From NCBI RefSeq assembly GCF_002973525.1, contig NZ_PVEN01000015.1, positions 62,001 through 126,000 on the forward strand: a DNA stretch of 64,000 bases, in the 5' to 3' direction. Below are positions 14,971-23,373 of the stretch, piece by piece; position 1 is the first letter of the stretch, and the number at the start of each line of letters is the position of its first letter. The position numbers and the translations under genes are program-made. Under the pieces are notes generated by a model that saw nothing but the letters and a program-made list of their open reading frames with translations, had not been told where the DNA came from and did not search any database. Origin of the DNA: Paraburkholderia sp. BL21I4N1 (GTDB lineage Bacteria; Pseudomonadota; Gammaproteobacteria; Burkholderiales; Burkholderiaceae).

Positions 14971-16479
14971 ATGCGCAAACTAATGATGTCCTTGCTGATG
15001 GCCGGTTCGCTGCTCGCGGGCGGTATCGGCGCCGCCCTCGCGGACGACGCTTCCGCCCCCGCAGCCGCTTCGGCCGCTGCTTCCGATACGACGGCGAGCG
15101 CGCCGGCGCCGGACGCTTCGGCGGCGCCTGCCGCCGCCGCGGCTTCGGCACCGGCCGCTGACGCGTCCGCCGCGCCGGCTGCCAGCGCCGCTGCCGCCGC
15201 ACCAGCAGCATCGGACGCTGCGCCGGCTGCCCCGACCGCGCCGTTCTCGGTCGATTCGTCGAAGATCAATTCGGGCGACACCGCCTGGATGCTGACCTCC
15301 ACCGCGCTCGTGCTGTTCATGACGATCCCGGGTCTGGCGCTGTTCTACGGCGGCATGGTCCGCAAGAAAAGCGTGCTCGCGATCCTGATGCAAAGTTTCG
15401 CGATCACCTGCCTGGTGTCGATCATCTGGGTTGTGATCGGCTACACGCTGGCGTTCACGCCGGGCAACTCGTTCATCGGCGGTTTCTCGCGCTTCTTCAT
15501 GGCGGGCATGAACTACATCAAGGGCGACAAGGCCACGACGCTGACCGTCAGCCACCTGGCCCCGACGATTCCGGAAACGGTCTACGTGGTTTATCAGATG
15601 ACGTTCGCGATCATCACCCCAGCGTTGATCACGGGCGCATTTGCCGACCGTATGAAGTTCTCGGCGATGCTGGTGTTCATGACGCTGTGGTCGATCATCG
15701 TCTACTCGCCGATCGCGCACATGGTCTGGGAACCGACCGGCTGGCTGGCTAGCGCCGGCATCCTCGACTTCGCGGGCGGCACGGTGGTGCACATCAACGC
15801 CGGTATCGCGGCGCTGGTCTGCGCGCTGGTGCTCGGCAAGCGTGTCGGTTACGGCAAGGAAGCGATGGCGCCGCACAACCTGACACTCACGCTGATTGGT
15901 GGCGCGATGCTGTGGGTGGGCTGGTTCGGCTTCAACGCAGGTTCGGCGGTGGCGGCTGACGGCCGTGCCGGTTTCGCGATGTTCGCCACGCAAGTCGCAA
16001 CGGCAGCCGCCGCGCTCGCATGGATGTTCGCCGAATGGGCAACCAAGGGTAAGCCGTCGGTACTCGGTATCGTGTCGGGCGCCGTGGCGGGTCTGGTGGC
16101 GATTACGCCGGCTTCGGGCTTCGTCGGCATGACGGGTTCGCTCGTGATCGGCATTGCGGCAGGCGTGATCTGCTTCTGGTCGGCCACGTGGCTCAAGCAC
16201 AAGCTCGGTTACGACGACTCGCTCGACGCGTTCGGCGTGCACTGCGTCGGCGGGATCGTGGGTGCGCTGCTGACCGGTGTGTTCGCGGTCAAGGACATCG
16301 GCGGCGCGGACGGCAGCGTGATCCTGCAAGCCAAGGGCGTGCTGACGACGCTGGTCTACAGCGGCGTGGTCAGCTACATCCTGCTGAAGGTGATCGACAT
16401 GGTGATGGGCATCCGCGTGACGGAAGAAGAAGAACGCGAAGGTCTGGACGTGAGCCTGCACGGCGAACACGTCGAATAA
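14971..16479 (+). CDS. amtB: AmtB ammonium transporter with long Ala/Pro-rich N-terminal linker (502 aa)
   Basis: A signal peptide (about residues 1-25, ending ALA) is followed by a low-complexity segment of roughly 65 residues made almost only of Ala, Ser, Asp and Pro. The eleven-helix Amt domain starts near residue 105. Amt hallmarks are present: FYGGMVRKKS, the signature with DFAGGTVVHINAGIAAL including the first pore His, and DAFGVHCVGGIVGALLTG with the second. The protein carries ammonium across the inner membrane and is blocked by GlnK. The periplasmic linker is longer than usual for AmtB. An AGGAAAC upstream supports the start. Confidence 0.96.
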   Translation: MRKLMMSLLMAGSLLAGGIGAALADDASAPAAASAAASDTTASAPAPDASAAPAAAAASAPAADASAAPAASAAAAAPAASDAAPAAPTAPFSVDSSKINSGDTAWMLTSTALVLFMTIPGLALFYGGMVRKKSVLAILMQSFAITCLVSIIWVVIGYTLAFTPGNSFIGGFSRFFMAGMNYIKGDKATTLTVSHLAPTIPETVYVVYQMTFAIITPALITGAFADRMKFSAMLVFMTLWSIIVYSPIAHMVWEPTGWLASAGILDFAGGTVVHINAGIAALVCALVLGKRVGYGKEAMAPHNLTLTLIGGAMLWVGWFGFNAGSAVAADGRAGFAMFATQVATAAAALAWMFAEWATKGKPSVLGIVSGAVAGLVAITPASGFVGMTGSLVIGIAAGVICFWSATWLKHKLGYDDSLDAFGVHCVGGIVGALLTGVFAVKDIGGADGSVILQAKGVLTTLVYSGVVSYILLKVIDMVMGIRVTEEEEREGLDVSLHGEHVE

Positions 16480-16540
16480 AGTCTGGCAGTCGGCGCCGCC
16501 CGGCGGCGCCGAGCCAACAGCAACAAGCGCAGCGATTTTG

Positions 16541-16566
16541 GCCCGCCTTTCATGGCGGGCTTTTTT
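16541..16566 (+). terminator. Intrinsic terminator after amtB
   Basis: GCCCGCC and GGCGGGC arms (16541-16547 and 16554-16560) with a six-base loop are followed directly by six T residues. It ends the glnK-amtB transcript. Confidence 0.9.
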
Positions 16567-16715
16567 CTTGGCGCTTATCTTGGAAACAGTAGTTTTCCCC
16601 GCCTATCATCACGATAGCGAGAATGCATTCGCGTCCGCTTGCGAATGGAGAAACCGTCCCCAAATGGGCAAAGCATTTGCAATACAATCTTTTTTCTCCA
16701 GTCTGCGAGTGATCA

Positions 16716-18005
16716 ATGGTTCCGCACCTAGTTACGGCGTTAAACGGCCCGCTGCTCGACCTCGAGCGGAAGATCCTCGACGCCACGCCTGCCATCGAAC
16801 GCTGGTTCCGGCTCGAATGGCAGGAGCACACGCCGCCGTTCTACTGTTCGGTCGACCTGCGTAACGCGGGTTTCAAGCTCGCGCCGGTCGACACCAATCT
16901 GTTCCCCGGCGCATTCAACAATCTGCCGCAGGAAGTGCTGCCGCTTGCCGTGCAGGCCGCGATGGCGTCGATCGAAAAGATCTGCCCGGACGCGAAGAAC
17001 CTGCTGGTGATTCCCGAGCGTCATACCCGCAACGCGTTTTATCTCGAGAACGTTGCCCGGCTGGCAGCGATCATGCGTCAGGCCGGGTTGAACGTGCGCT
17101 TCGGCACGCTCGACGACAGCATCAACGGGCCGGTCACGATCGCGCTGTCCGACGGCCAGAAGCTCGTGCTCGAACCGCTCGAACGCACGCCGCGGCGGCT
17201 GGGGTTGAAGAATTTCGATCCGTGTTCGATTCTGCTGAACAATGATCTGTCGGGCGGCATTCCGCCGATTCTGGAGAATTTGCACGAGCAGTATCTGCTG
17301 CCGCCGTTGCATGCCGGGTGGGCCGTGCGTCGCAAGTCCACGCATTTCTCCTGCTATGACGACGTCGCGAAGAAATTCGCGAAGATGGTCGACATCGATC
17401 CGTGGATGGTCAATCCGTACTTCGCGCATGTGGAAGGCGTGGACTTCCAGGAGCGCACCGGTGAGGAAGCGCTGGCGGATGCGATCGACGGCGTGCTGAA
17501 GAAGATCGCCAAGAAGTATCGCGAGTACGGCATCTCCGAAAAACCGTATGTCGTGATCAAGTCGGACGCCGGTACTTATGGCATGGGCGTGATGACGGTG
17601 CACGACGCCTCCGAGGTCGCCGCGCTCACCAAGCGCGAACGCGCCAAGATGGCCGCCACCAAGGACGGCCTCGAAGTGCATGACGTGATCGTGCAGGAAG
17701 GCGTGTACACCTTCGAACGCCTCGGCGACGAAGTCGCGGAACCGGTCGTGTACATGATCGACCGTTATGTCGTGGGCGGCTTCTATCGCGTGCACGGCAG
17801 CCGCGAGCGCGATCAGAATCTGAATGCGCCCGGCATGCACTTCGTGCCGCTCGGCTTCGAACACACGGCGCTGCCGGACGCGCACGCCAAGCCCGGCGCG
17901 GCGCCGCCGAATCGCTTCTATATGTATGGCGTGGTGGCGCGGCTCGGTTTGCTGGCCGCATCGGTCGAGCTGGAAAAGACCGATCCGGAAGCGATTCAGG
18001 TCTAG
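16716..18005 (+). CDS. gshA: Glutamate-cysteine ligase, proteobacterial gshA variant (429 aa)
   Basis: The sequence (PPFYCSVDLRNAGFKLAPVD, then FPGAFNNLP, HTRNAFYLENVARLA, SDAGTYGMGVMTV) matches the glutamate-cysteine ligase family of beta- and some gammaproteobacteria, unrelated in sequence to E. coli GshA. It makes gamma-glutamylcysteine, the first step of glutathione synthesis. The adjacent gshB performs the second step. The GTYGMGVM segment resembles an ATP-grasp glycine loop. A possible -10 (TACAAT, 16683-16688) lies upstream. Confidence 0.93.
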   Translation: MVPHLVTALNGPLLDLERKILDATPAIERWFRLEWQEHTPPFYCSVDLRNAGFKLAPVDTNLFPGAFNNLPQEVLPLAVQAAMASIEKICPDAKNLLVIPERHTRNAFYLENVARLAAIMRQAGLNVRFGTLDDSINGPVTIALSDGQKLVLEPLERTPRRLGLKNFDPCSILLNNDLSGGIPPILENLHEQYLLPPLHAGWAVRRKSTHFSCYDDVAKKFAKMVDIDPWMVNPYFAHVEGVDFQERTGEEALADAIDGVLKKIAKKYREYGISEKPYVVIKSDAGTYGMGVMTVHDASEVAALTKRERAKMAATKDGLEVHDVIVQEGVYTFERLGDEVAEPVVYMIDRYVVGGFYRVHGSRERDQNLNAPGMHFVPLGFEHTALPDAHAKPGAAPPNRFYMYGVVARLGLLAASVELEKTDPEAIQV

Positions 18006-18107
18006 GCCATCCAGGGTGGTCGATGGCGGCGCGCGTGCCGCCATCGTCATTTTCAACGCGTAGTTTGACGCTCAATGCCAAGCCCATCAGGGCGCACCGG
18101 GACCTTC

Positions 18108-19064
18108 ATGGACATTCTTTTCATCGCCGATCCGCTCACGCAGTTCAAGATCTACAAAGACTCGACCTACGCGATGATGGCCGAGGCGGCCCGCCGCGGC
18201 CACACGGTGTACGCCTGCGAACCGAAGCATCTGGCATGGACCGGCGGCGACGTGGAGGCGAACGTGCAGCGCTTCGCGATTGTCGGCGACGTGACCGATC
18301 TGCATCGCGACACGTGGTACGCCGCCGACGCGCCCGCAGCGCGCTCGCTCAAAAGCTTCAGCGCCGTGGTGATGCGCAAAGACCCGCCGTTCGATATGGA
18401 ATACGTCACGTCGACGTGGCTGCTCGAGATGGCCGAGCGCGGCGGCGCGCGCATATTCAACAAGCCGCAGGCGATTCGCGATCATTCGGAAAAACTCGCG
18501 ATCGGCGAATTCGCGCAGTTCGTCACGCCCACCCTGGTCACGCGCGACGCGGCCCGTCTGCGCGCGTTCCACGAACAGCATGGCGACGTGATCCTGAAAC
18601 CGCTCGACGGCATGGGGGGCATGGGCGTGTTCCGTGTGAAGGCGGACGGCATGAACTTGGGTTCGATCATCGAAATGCTGAGCCACGACGGCGCGCGTTC
18701 GGTGATGGCGCAGAAGTTCATCCCCGAAATCAAGGAAGGCGATAAGCGCATTCTGCTGATCGGCGGCGAAGCGGTGCCGTATTCGCTGGCGCGGATTCCT
18801 CAGGGCAATGAAGTGCGCGGCAATCTGGCGGCGGGTGGTTTGGGCGTGGCGCGTCCGCTGACCGAGCATGACCGCAAGATCGCCGACACGCTCGCGCCGG
18901 TGCTGGCCGCACGCGGTTTGCTGCTGGCCGGGCTGGATGCGATCGGCGACTGGCTGACCGAGGTGAACGTTACGAGCCCGACCTGTTTCCGCGAGATCAC
19001 GGATCAGACCGGTTTCGACGTTGCCGCCATGTTTATCGACGCGCTGGAGCGCGCGGCGGGCTAG
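18108..19064 (+). CDS. gshB: Glutathione synthetase (318 aa)
   Basis: MDILFIADPLTQFKIYKDST is the GshB N-terminal substrate domain. The ATP-grasp core contains VILKPLDGMGGMGVFRV and DKRILLIGGEAVPYSLARIP. The C-terminal TEVNVTSPTCFREI carries the metal-binding Asn and catalytic region. It joins gamma-glutamylcysteine and glycine. I chose the ATG at 18108 because it matches the family N-terminus; an ATG eleven codons upstream is open but lacks a site. It lies 102 bases after gshA and is probably co-transcribed. Confidence 0.95.
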   Translation: MDILFIADPLTQFKIYKDSTYAMMAEAARRGHTVYACEPKHLAWTGGDVEANVQRFAIVGDVTDLHRDTWYAADAPAARSLKSFSAVVMRKDPPFDMEYVTSTWLLEMAERGGARIFNKPQAIRDHSEKLAIGEFAQFVTPTLVTRDAARLRAFHEQHGDVILKPLDGMGGMGVFRVKADGMNLGSIIEMLSHDGARSVMAQKFIPEIKEGDKRILLIGGEAVPYSLARIPQGNEVRGNLAAGGLGVARPLTEHDRKIADTLAPVLAARGLLLAGLDAIGDWLTEVNVTSPTCFREITDQTGFDVAAMFIDALERAAG

Positions 19065-19126
19065 CCTTGAATGCCCGCCACCGCCCCCAAACTGTGTAGT
19101 AAATCCGCATCAGGCAGAACACCGGC

Positions 19127-19154
19127 TTTGGCGCGAAAATGGGCCTGCTACAAT
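19127..19154 (+). promoter_or_regulatory. Candidate promoter of the PTS IIA-HPr genes
   Basis: TTTGGC (19127-19132) and TACAAT (19149-19154) are separated by 16 bases, in the 323-base spacer after gshB. Transcription would start near 19161 and leave a leader of about 225 bases before the ATG at 19388. Nothing else is recognised in the spacer. Confidence 0.5.
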
Positions 19155-19387
19155 GCCCGCTCTCCCGCGCCAAGCCGAATCGACGGTATCCGAGCGATGC
19201 CCGGGGCATAGGTTGCGGACTGTGATCGAGCCGTTTGTCAGCGCTGCCGGCGTCCTGTCCGGCGCGGCGCCGGGCTCGTCAGATGTTGCGTTCCGGTCCT
19301 CATGGCTCACGGCCGGTCGAGGGCGCTTGGGGCTCGGGCTTTGTCCCGGTCCACGGTTCGGGGCCGTTCTTTTGCAGTAAGGCTGAT

Positions 19388-19915
19388 ATGGCAGGCATTC
19401 TGATCATTGCGCACGCTCCGTTCGCCACCGCGTTGCGCGATTGCATTTCGCACATCTACGGTGGCTTGCCGGCACGCATCGGCGTGATCGACGTGTCGCC
19501 CGACTGCGATCCGGTTGAACGGGTGGCTTTTGCGAACGCCGAGATCGAGCGTCTCAGGGAAGAAAACGGCGCGCTCGTGCTCACCGATATGTTCGGCGCC
19601 ACACCCGCGAATATCGCCGGGCGGCTCGCTTCGCTGCCGGACGTGCGCGTGCTGTGCGGCGTCAATCTGCCGATGCTGGTGCGCGCGGTCTGTTATCGCG
19701 CCACGCCGCTCGACACGTTGGTCGACAAGGCACTCTCCGGCGCCACCAAGGGCGTGCATGCAATCGGACCCGCCACGCCGGCGCCCGTCGCGCCGTGCGC
19801 GGCCTCGGGCGATTGTCTACCGGCCTTGCCGCCCGACGCGGCGCCCGGCGACTGTCTACCCGCGTTGCCGGTCGGCGCCGACCTGACCCAGAAAACGGAT
19901 TCGGCCGGCCTTTAA
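19388..19915 (+). CDS. Mannose-type PTS IIA component with odd C-terminal tail (175 aa)
   Basis: MAGILIIAHAPFATALRDCI with His9 as the phospho-acceptor, then ALVLTDMFGATPANIAGRLA and GVNLPMLVRA, define the EIIA-Man fold in residues 1-130. No mannose IIB, IIC or IID genes are nearby. Together with HPr and EI it therefore looks like a regulatory PTS branch, as known in other beta-proteobacteria. The tail after residue 130 is rich in Ala and Pro and contains two copies of GDCLPALP, each with a Cys. The tail is not part of the usual fold. Confidence 0.88.
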   Translation: MAGILIIAHAPFATALRDCISHIYGGLPARIGVIDVSPDCDPVERVAFANAEIERLREENGALVLTDMFGATPANIAGRLASLPDVRVLCGVNLPMLVRAVCYRATPLDTLVDKALSGATKGVHAIGPATPAPVAPCAASGDCLPALPPDAAPGDCLPALPVGADLTQKTDSAGL

Positions 19916-20011
19916 GCAGACTGGCCGGTTTGACCCAGGCTTCAAACGCATTGCAAGCGGTTTGCAGTTTCACACTTCACCACCACACTTACCCGCGCTT
20001 CGGACCATCAC

Positions 20012-20281
20012 ATGCTGCAACAGGAAACGACTATTGTGAACAAGCTGGGGCTGCACGCGCGCGCGTCGGCCAAGTTGACCCAACTCGCGGGCAACTACCA
20101 GGCGGAAATCTGGATGAGCCGTAACGGCCGCCGTATCAATGCCAAGAGCATCATGGGCGTCATGATGCTGGCTGCGGGAATCGGCAGCACGGTGCTGATC
20201 GAAACCGAGGGCTCGGACGAAAAAGAAGCCATGGACGCATTGTTGAAACTGATTGCCGATAAATTCGGCGAAGGTCAGTAA
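20012..20281 (+). CDS. ptsH: HPr phosphocarrier protein (89 aa)
   Basis: His15 in KLGLHARASAKL is the phosphorylation site for EI. Ser46 lies in the regulatory segment NAKSIMGVMML. The protein relays phosphate from EI (encoded about 330 bases downstream) to IIA. Length and motifs are standard. The RBS is weak. A strong terminator follows, so ptsI has its own promoter or depends on readthrough. Confidence 0.95.
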   Translation: MLQQETTIVNKLGLHARASAKLTQLAGNYQAEIWMSRNGRRINAKSIMGVMMLAAGIGSTVLIETEGSDEKEAMDALLKLIADKFGEGQ

Positions 20282-20306
20282 GTTGCGCGTGCAGGTTGCA
20301 ATATGC

Positions 20307-20339
20307 AAAAACGCCGCGGCTATCCGCGGCGTTTTTTTT
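20307..20339 (+). terminator. Intrinsic terminator after HPr
   Basis: ACGCCGCGG (20311-20319) pairs with CCGCGGCGT (20324-20332) around a four-base loop, followed by a run of T residues to 20339. An A-run precedes it, so it could also act on the other strand. Confidence 0.92.
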
Positions 20340-20612
20340 AGCGCGCGACAATGTGCCGATGAAGACGCGCATGAGAGGCGCGCTTGAGGAACCTGCGAAA
20401 GCGCAACGAAGAGGCAAGCGGGTTCGATTATGGTTTGCGTAGTCCGAACGCAAGCTGGGTGAAGGCGGATTGTCGTGCCGCTTACGATTTTTCGTGCTGC
20501 GCTGCACACAGGCTCAACCTACGTGCAAACAGCGCGGAATTTATAATGACGACGAGAGTCTGAGAGCATTGCAGCGGTTTGCCGCGGCATCACACAACTA
20601 GAGGAGGTGCGC

Positions 20613-22361
20613 GTGTCCTTCACGCTGCATGGAATTCCCGTGTCACGCGGTATCGCCATCGGGCGGGCTTATCTGATCGCCCCGGCCGCACTCGACGTAG
20701 ACCACTATCTGATCGAACCCGCCCAGATCGAGGGCGAGGTCGACCGTTTTCGCGCGGCCCAGCAACAGGTGCATCAGGAGCTCGACGCGTTGCGCGCCGA
20801 TCTCGCGGCCGATGCGCCGAGCGAAATGGGCGCGTTCATCAACGTTCATTCAATGATCCTGAACGATGCGATGCTCGTGCAGGAAACCATCGATCTGATC
20901 CGCACGCGCCGCTATAACGTGGAATGGGCGCTGACCGAACAGCTCGAGCGTCTGTCGCGCCACTTCGACGATATCGAAGACGAATATTTGCGCGAACGCA
21001 AAGCCGATATCGAGCAAGTGGTCGAGCGGGTGCTGAAGGCGTTGGCGGGGGCGTCGGTGGGTTTGGGCGACGGTGTGCATGGCGCGTGCGACGAAATGAT
21101 CGTGGTCGCGCATGACATCGCGCCGGCCGACATGATGCAATTCAAAACGCAAACGTTTCAAGGCTTCGTCACGGATCTCGGCGGCCGCACCTCGCATACG
21201 GCGATCGTCGCGCGTAGTCTGGGCATTCCGGCCGCGGTAGGCGTACAGCACGCGAGCGCGCTGATTCGCCAGGACGACCTGATCATCGTCGACGGCGATC
21301 ACGGCATTGTGATCGTCGATCCGGCGCCGATCGTGCTCGAGGAATACTCGTACCGTCAGAGCGAAAAGGCGCTCGAGCAACGCAAGCTGCAGCGGCTGAA
21401 GTTTTCGCCGACGCAAACGCTGTGCGGCACGCGCATCGAACTGTGCGCGAATATCGAGTTGCCGGACGACGCGAAGTCGGCGGTCGATTCAGGCGCGACC
21501 GGCGTGGGCCTGTTCCGCACCGAGTTCCTGTTCATGAATCACAAGGACCGTTTGCCGGAAGAGGAAGAGCAGTTCGGCGCATACCGTCGTGCGGTCGAGT
21601 TGATGAACGGCTTGCCGGTCACGATCCGCACGATCGACGTGGGTGCCGACAAGCCGCTCGATTCGATGAGCGGTGGCGACAGTTACGAAACCGCCGCGAA
21701 CCCCGCCTTGGGGCTCAGAGCGATTCGCTGGAGCCTGTCCGAGCCGCAGATGTTCCTTACGCAGTTGCGCGCCATCCTTCGAGCATCGGCATTCGGTACG
21801 GTGAAGATTCTGATTCCGATGCTCGCGCATGCTCAGGAAATCGACCAGACGCTCGACCTGATTCGCGAAGCCAAGCGTCAGCTGGACGACGCGGGCATGG
21901 CCTACGATCCGAACGTGCAGGTCGGCGCGATGATCGAGATTCCGGCCGCCGCGATTGCGTTGCCGCTGTTCCTGAAGCGGCTCGATTTCCTGTCGATCGG
22001 CACCAACGATCTGATCCAGTACACGCTGGCGATCGATCGGGCGGACAACTCGGTCGCGCATCTGTACGACCCGTTGCATCCGGCGGTGCTGCATCTGATC
22101 GCTTTCACGCTGCGCGAAGCGAAGCGGGCGGGTGTGCCGGTCTCAGTGTGCGGGGAAATGGCGGGCGATCCGGCGTTGACGCGGCTGTTGCTCGGCATGG
22201 GGCTCACCGAGTTTTCGATGCACCCGAGTCAGATTCTGGTGGTCAAGCAGGAAGTGCTGCGCTCGCATCTGAAGACGCTGGAGAAGCCGGTGGCCGATGT
22301 GCTGGCTTCGTTCGAGCCGGAGGAGGTGCAGGCGGCGCTCAAGCGGGTGACGCTGGTTTGA
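20613..22361 (+). CDS. ptsI: PTS enzyme I, PEP-protein phosphotransferase (582 aa)
   Basis: I chose GTG at 20613 because AGGAGG lies five bases upstream; an earlier in-frame GTG at 20607 overlaps that site. The swivelling domain has GGRTSHTAIVARSLGIPA with phospho-His195. The C-terminal PEP-binding barrel has GVGLFRTEFLFMNH, TIRTIDVGADKPL, FLSIGTNDLIQYTLAIDRAD and VSVCGEMAGD. It takes phosphate from PEP and passes it to HPr. Its length equals E. coli EI. It completes the IIA-HPr-EI set. Confidence 0.96.
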   Translation: MSFTLHGIPVSRGIAIGRAYLIAPAALDVDHYLIEPAQIEGEVDRFRAAQQQVHQELDALRADLAADAPSEMGAFINVHSMILNDAMLVQETIDLIRTRRYNVEWALTEQLERLSRHFDDIEDEYLRERKADIEQVVERVLKALAGASVGLGDGVHGACDEMIVVAHDIAPADMMQFKTQTFQGFVTDLGGRTSHTAIVARSLGIPAAVGVQHASALIRQDDLIIVDGDHGIVIVDPAPIVLEEYSYRQSEKALEQRKLQRLKFSPTQTLCGTRIELCANIELPDDAKSAVDSGATGVGLFRTEFLFMNHKDRLPEEEEQFGAYRRAVELMNGLPVTIRTIDVGADKPLDSMSGGDSYETAANPALGLRAIRWSLSEPQMFLTQLRAILRASAFGTVKILIPMLAHAQEIDQTLDLIREAKRQLDDAGMAYDPNVQVGAMIEIPAAAIALPLFLKRLDFLSIGTNDLIQYTLAIDRADNSVAHLYDPLHPAVLHLIAFTLREAKRAGVPVSVCGEMAGDPALTRLLLGMGLTEFSMHPSQILVVKQEVLRSHLKTLEKPVADVLASFEPEEVQAALKRVTLV

Positions 22362-22381
22362 CGTTTCGACGCTTCTAAAGA

Positions 22382-22414
22382 AAAACGCCGCACTGAAAAG
22401 TGCGGCGTTTTTTT
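22382..22414. terminator. Bidirectional terminator between ptsI and moeB-like gene
   Basis: ACGCCGCACT (22385-22394) and AGTGCGGCGT (22399-22408) form a ten-base stem with loop GAAA, flanked by A residues on the left and T residues on the right. It can end transcription of ptsI (plus) and of the convergent minus-strand gene. Confidence 0.92.
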
Positions 22415-22440
22415 GGGGGAGACTTCGCGGGGCGGTCGCG

Positions 22441-23199
22441 TCAAGCTGGATGCGCGTGCCCACATACCGGACAATCCGGCTGCCGTGCGATCCGCATCGT
22501 AGTCCATTCCATTCGCAACGAATCGAGCATCATCAAACGGCCCACCAGCGGTGTGCCGATGCCGCCGATCACCCTGAGCGCTTCGGCCGCCTGCATCGAA
22601 CCGATAATGCCGACGGTTGGTGCGAACACGCCCATCGTCGAACACGCGACTTCCTCGAACGGCTGGTCTTCCGGGAACACGCATGCATAGCAGGGCGAGG
22701 CTTCGTCGCGAAAATCGAAAGTGCTGATCTGGCCGTCGAAGCGCAACGCCGCGCCCGACACCAGCGGCACGCCATGCTTCACGCAGGCGCGATTGATCGC
22801 GTGACGTGTCGCGAAGTTATCCGTGCAATCGAGCACGACGGTGGCGTGCGGCACTTCATGATCGAGCCAGGCGTCGTCGATGCGCTCGTCTACTGCGTTC
22901 ACCACGACCTCGGGGTTGATCCGCGCGAGCGCGTCGCGCCCGGACTCCACCTTCTTGCGCCCGACCGATGCGGTCACATGCAGAATTTGCCGCTGCAGAT
23001 TGGTTAGATCGACCGTATCGGCATCGACCAACGTCAGACGGCCGACGCCTGCCGCCGCAAGATACATGGCCGCCGGCGAGCCCAATCCGCCCGCACCGAC
23101 GACGATCGCGTGCGCGTCGATAAAACGCTGCTGCGCCTCGATACCGATTTCGTCGACGAGGATATGGCGGGAATAGCGGAGGAGTTGATCGTCATTCAT
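22441..23199 (-). CDS. moeB: MoeB/ThiF/HesA family adenylyltransferase (252 aa)
   Basis: The nucleotide-binding loop VVGAGGLGSPAAMYLAAAG, the catalytic region DCTDNFATRHAINRACV, the Cys in CSTMGVFAP and two zinc-binding CxxC pairs (CYAC, CPVC) mark an E1-like enzyme. It adenylates the C-terminus of a sulfur carrier such as MoaD or ThiS. Which carrier it serves here is unclear because neither moa nor thi genes are in the window. Length is typical for MoeB without a rhodanese domain. Confidence 0.88.
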   Translation of the reverse strand: MNDDQLLRYSRHILVDEIGIEAQQRFIDAHAIVVGAGGLGSPAAMYLAAAGVGRLTLVDADTVDLTNLQRQILHVTASVGRKKVESGRDALARINPEVVVNAVDERIDDAWLDHEVPHATVVLDCTDNFATRHAINRACVKHGVPLVSGAALRFDGQISTFDFRDEASPCYACVFPEDQPFEEVACSTMGVFAPTVGIIGSMQAAEALRVIGGIGTPLVGRLMMLDSLRMEWTTMRIARQPDCPVCGHAHPA

Positions 23200-23373
23200 G
23201 GCGGGCCGCGAGTGAGTGTGCGCGCGGTGAAACGCAGAAGGGGTCTGCGATGCGCGGTGTATTTATTTTAATCGCGCAAAGGGGAATGCTGATGGCGTGC
23301 GGGTGATACCGGGTGTCTTGGCCGCGATGGTTTGCGGCGAAGACACCCTGAGGCGCTCGCTAAAGCTTGCTGC

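Noticed and set aside
14980..16470. A 496-codon minus-strand open frame across amtB
   Set aside because: It is an antisense shadow of a GC-rich gene, with His/Arg-rich composition and no recognisable motif.
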